A stretch of 64,000 bases of DNA from assembly GCA_035277485.1 (NCBI GenBank), contig DATEKK010000226.1, positions 1-64,000 on the forward strand, in the 5' to 3' direction. This DNA comes from JADGGM01 sp035277485 (GTDB taxonomy: Bacteria; Gemmatimonadota; Gemmatimonadetes; Gemmatimonadales; Gemmatimonadaceae). Below are positions 62,113-64,000 of the stretch, one piece after another. Below the pieces are notes generated by a model. That model was not told the DNA's origin, made no database searches, and was given only the letters and a program-made list of their open reading frames with translations. The number at the start of each line of letters is the position of its first letter. Within the stretch, counting starts at the first letter, position 1. Position numbers and translations under genes: made by a program.

Positions 62113-63963
62113 GTCCGTATCGCCGTCGGCGTCGGCCTCGCCGCCCCACCACCGGCGCCACCACGGCGCCCGCGACTCCGGCGCCAACGTCCGGTCCACC
62201 GCCGCCCGCCACGCGTCGCGCATCTCGGCGGCATCCCCGAACCGCTGCTCCGCCACCGGCGCCAACCCGCGCTCCAACCACTCGGCCACCGCCTCGGGAT
62301 ATCCGCTCAGATCCACGTCGCCCGACAGCTCGCGCCCCAGAATCGCACGCCCGTCGCCGGTCCCGAACGGCGGCTCGCCCGACAACAGGTACGTCACGAT
62401 CGCCGCCAGCCCGAAACAGTCGACCGCCGCCCCCTGCGCTTCGCCTAACAATTGCTCCGGCGCCGCGAACTCCGGCGTCCCCGTCGTGCCGCTCAGCAGC
62501 TCCTCGCCCGAAATCTTCGCGACGCCGAAGTCGGCGATCCGCCAGCGCCGATGCCGGTCGATCAGAATGTTCTCCGGCTTGAGATCGCGGTGCACGATGC
62601 CGATCGCATGCGCCGCCGCGAGCCCGTCCAACACCTGGTCGACGTGTGACGCGATCTGCTCCACCGACCGCGCCCCCGATCGCTTCACCAGATCCGTGAG
62701 CGACCCATTCTCGGCCAGCTCCATCGTGTACCACGACACGCCGCCGTTGCTGTCCCAATCGTAGATCGGCACGATCGCCGGATGCGCGAGCTGCGCCGCC
62801 AGTTGCGCCTCCCGGCGGAACCGACGCACCGCGATCTCGTCGTTCGCCACCTGCGGGTGCAGCATCTTGAGCGCCACCTCGCGCTCCAGCGTGAGATCCC
62901 GCACCCGCCACACCGAGCCGAACGTGCCGGAGCCTAACCGCGCGATCACCTCGTAGTCCTCGCCCGTCGCCCACCGCAGCCGCTCCTCTTCCGCATCGCC
63001 TAACGAGCGAATCGCGGGCATCGACCCGCTGATGTACACGGACGACCGCCCGCCGCCGCCCACGGCGCGATCCAGCTCGCGCAGCATCGCCGCCACCGAG
63101 TGATACCGGTGCTCCGGATCGCGCTCCAACGCGCGATTGAGCACGCGCGCCACGGCCTGCGGACAATCCGGTCGCACGAGCGGGAGAGGCGGTACCTCGG
63201 GCGGCGGATACTCGCCGGTGAGCGACGCGAATGCAGTCGCGGCCAGCTGCCATTGATCGCTCTCGGGCGTCGGCAGCCACTCGCCGTCCGGCCACTCGGG
63301 TGCACGCGGCAGCCGCCCGGGGAACGGCGCCAACCCCCCTGGTATTAGGTGACGCGGCAGCACCCACTCCCACGCCAGCAACCAGAGTTGACCCGTCGGC
63401 GTCAGCCAAATCGATTCGCCACACACAGCACCGTGCGCCGTACCCGTCGTATGCAGATACGCGAGCGCCTGCCCGGTAGACCGCAGCAGTTGCAACGATG
63501 TGCTGAGATCATCCGGTCCCACTCGCCGGATTCGCCCCGCCACGCTCTCGCCCGATATCCACCGTCGCACATACGCCGGCCCGCGCCGGCTCTGCGCCCC
63601 ACCCGGCCACCAGTCGTACGCTGTCGGGATCGACGCGTGCGCTCGATGCGCCAGCGCACGCGCCTCTGCGCCCAACCACACGGCATGCGTGGGATCCGGC
63701 ACCGTCACCAACGACAGCGAGCGGCCGAGCGCGTCCACCACTTCCTGATAGTGACGGTACTCGCCCAGGACGCCCTCGGCGCCCCACGACCAGCCCGCGG
63801 GTAGTTGCCAGCCCTCGATGTGTGACGGAAGTTTCGCCGTCACGCTGTGCGGCGACGATGCGCCCGGGGCCAAAGGCGAGACACCCGATTCGGGCGCGGC
63901 GGCCGGTGACGCCGGCGCCCCTCCGGGACGCGAGCCGGCGCCGGTGGGCGGCGTGACGGTCAC
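62110..63963 (-). CDS. Pseudokinase-Ser/Thr kinase fusion protein
   Basis: The 617-residue protein has two kinase-like halves. The C-terminal half (about 325-580) is a complete Hanks-type kinase: GSGTFGSVW, ALKML with the ATP Lys, HRDLKPENILID, ADFGVAK and GTPEFAAPEQ. The N-terminal half (about 35-285) keeps the fold outline but reads GTAHGAVCGESIWL at the catalytic loop and LLAWEWV at the DFG position, so it should be inactive. I see no membrane segment. A Trp-rich tail (PWWRRWWGG) ends the protein. It starts with GTG; the substrates are unknown. Confidence 0.88.
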   Translation of the reverse strand: MTVTPPTGAGSRPGGAPASPAAAPESGVSPLAPGASSPHSVTAKLPSHIEGWQLPAGWSWGAEGVLGEYRHYQEVVDALGRSLSLVTVPDPTHAVWLGAEARALAHRAHASIPTAYDWWPGGAQSRRGPAYVRRWISGESVAGRIRRVGPDDLSTSLQLLRSTGQALAYLHTTGTAHGAVCGESIWLTPTGQLWLLAWEWVLPRHLIPGGLAPFPGRLPRAPEWPDGEWLPTPESDQWQLAATAFASLTGEYPPPEVPPLPLVRPDCPQAVARVLNRALERDPEHRYHSVAAMLRELDRAVGGGGRSSVYISGSMPAIRSLGDAEEERLRWATGEDYEVIARLGSGTFGSVWRVRDLTLEREVALKMLHPQVANDEIAVRRFRREAQLAAQLAHPAIVPIYDWDSNGGVSWYTMELAENGSLTDLVKRSGARSVEQIASHVDQVLDGLAAAHAIGIVHRDLKPENILIDRHRRWRIADFGVAKISGEELLSGTTGTPEFAAPEQLLGEAQGAAVDCFGLAAIVTYLLSGEPPFGTGDGRAILGRELSGDVDLSGYPEAVAEWLERGLAPVAEQRFGDAAEMRDAWRAAVDRTLAPESRAPWWRRWWGGEADADGDTD

Positions 63964-64000
63964 GAGCCAAACCTACAGTCAGTGCCGGCCACGGCCAAGC

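Overview
The window is dense, GC-rich bacterial chromosome, about two thirds G+C by eye. It holds some 63 protein genes on both strands, many with overlapping stop and start codons. I see no tRNA, rRNA, CRISPR array, transposase or prophage gene. The gene content suggests a Gram-negative member of the Gemmatimonadota or a related soil lineage: secreted S9 peptidases, a split F-type ATP synthase, UbiA/UbiD/UbiX quinone genes beside MenG/UbiE, and many GTG starts. This placement is an inference, because no marker gene was compared.

Layout. 0.1-6.6 kb: a c-di-GMP-type HD-GYP regulator diverges from a transsulfuration enzyme, an M48 protease, purD, mutM and a short UvrC/Cho-like nuclease. 6.6-13.3 kb (minus): a secreted S9 peptidase, a phosphodiesterase, then a quinone cluster (UbiX, UbiA, UbiD, UbiE types). 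13.3-16.7 kb (plus): ECF sigma factor, anti-sigma factor and two envelope proteins. 16.7-24.6 kb (minus): SAM hydroxide adenosyltransferase, MATE exporter, Mrp and Nfu iron-sulfur proteins, NrnA, an amino-acid permease and guaB. 24.6-30.6 kb (minus): a cell-wall locus with two M15-like peptidases carrying EF-hand-like inserts, an L,D-transpeptidase, a catalytically degenerate L,D-transpeptidase paralogue and an SH3 protein. A c-di-GMP-I riboswitch candidate sits directly before the ribosome binding site of the first peptidase gene.

30.6-38.1 kb (plus): gpmI, an outer-membrane protein, QueD, MobA, MobB, a PBP4-type carboxypeptidase, MoeA and a methyltransferase. 38.1-45.2 kb (minus): ETF dehydrogenase, EtfA, EtfB and an acyl-CoA dehydrogenase, then SprT, a phosphoesterase and an exported protein. 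45.3-49.9 kb (plus): CstA transporter, secreted S9 peptidase and YbdD. 50-57 kb: a large inverted repeat, a beta-propeller lipoprotein, a DUF885 hydrolase, a LeuA-like enzyme, an M20 peptidase and a sugar nucleotidyltransferase with a cupin. 57-60.3 kb (minus): the F0 part plus delta of ATP synthase, without alpha, beta, gamma or epsilon. 60.5-64 kb: a BsuPI-like exported protein, a MoxR ATPase and a pseudokinase-kinase fusion.

The most unusual signal runs through the whole window. The non-palindromic heptamer GTTAGGC (reverse complement GCCTAAC), often extended to CGTTAGGC, occurs about 89 times, roughly once per 720 bases, mostly inside genes. It is accommodated in several reading frames by otherwise rare codons (TTA, CTA, CCT). 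This looks like selection on the DNA word itself, as for an uptake sequence, a methylation site or a chromosome-organising motif. The second highlight is the c-di-GMP riboswitch and the peptidoglycan-remodelling genes downstream of it.
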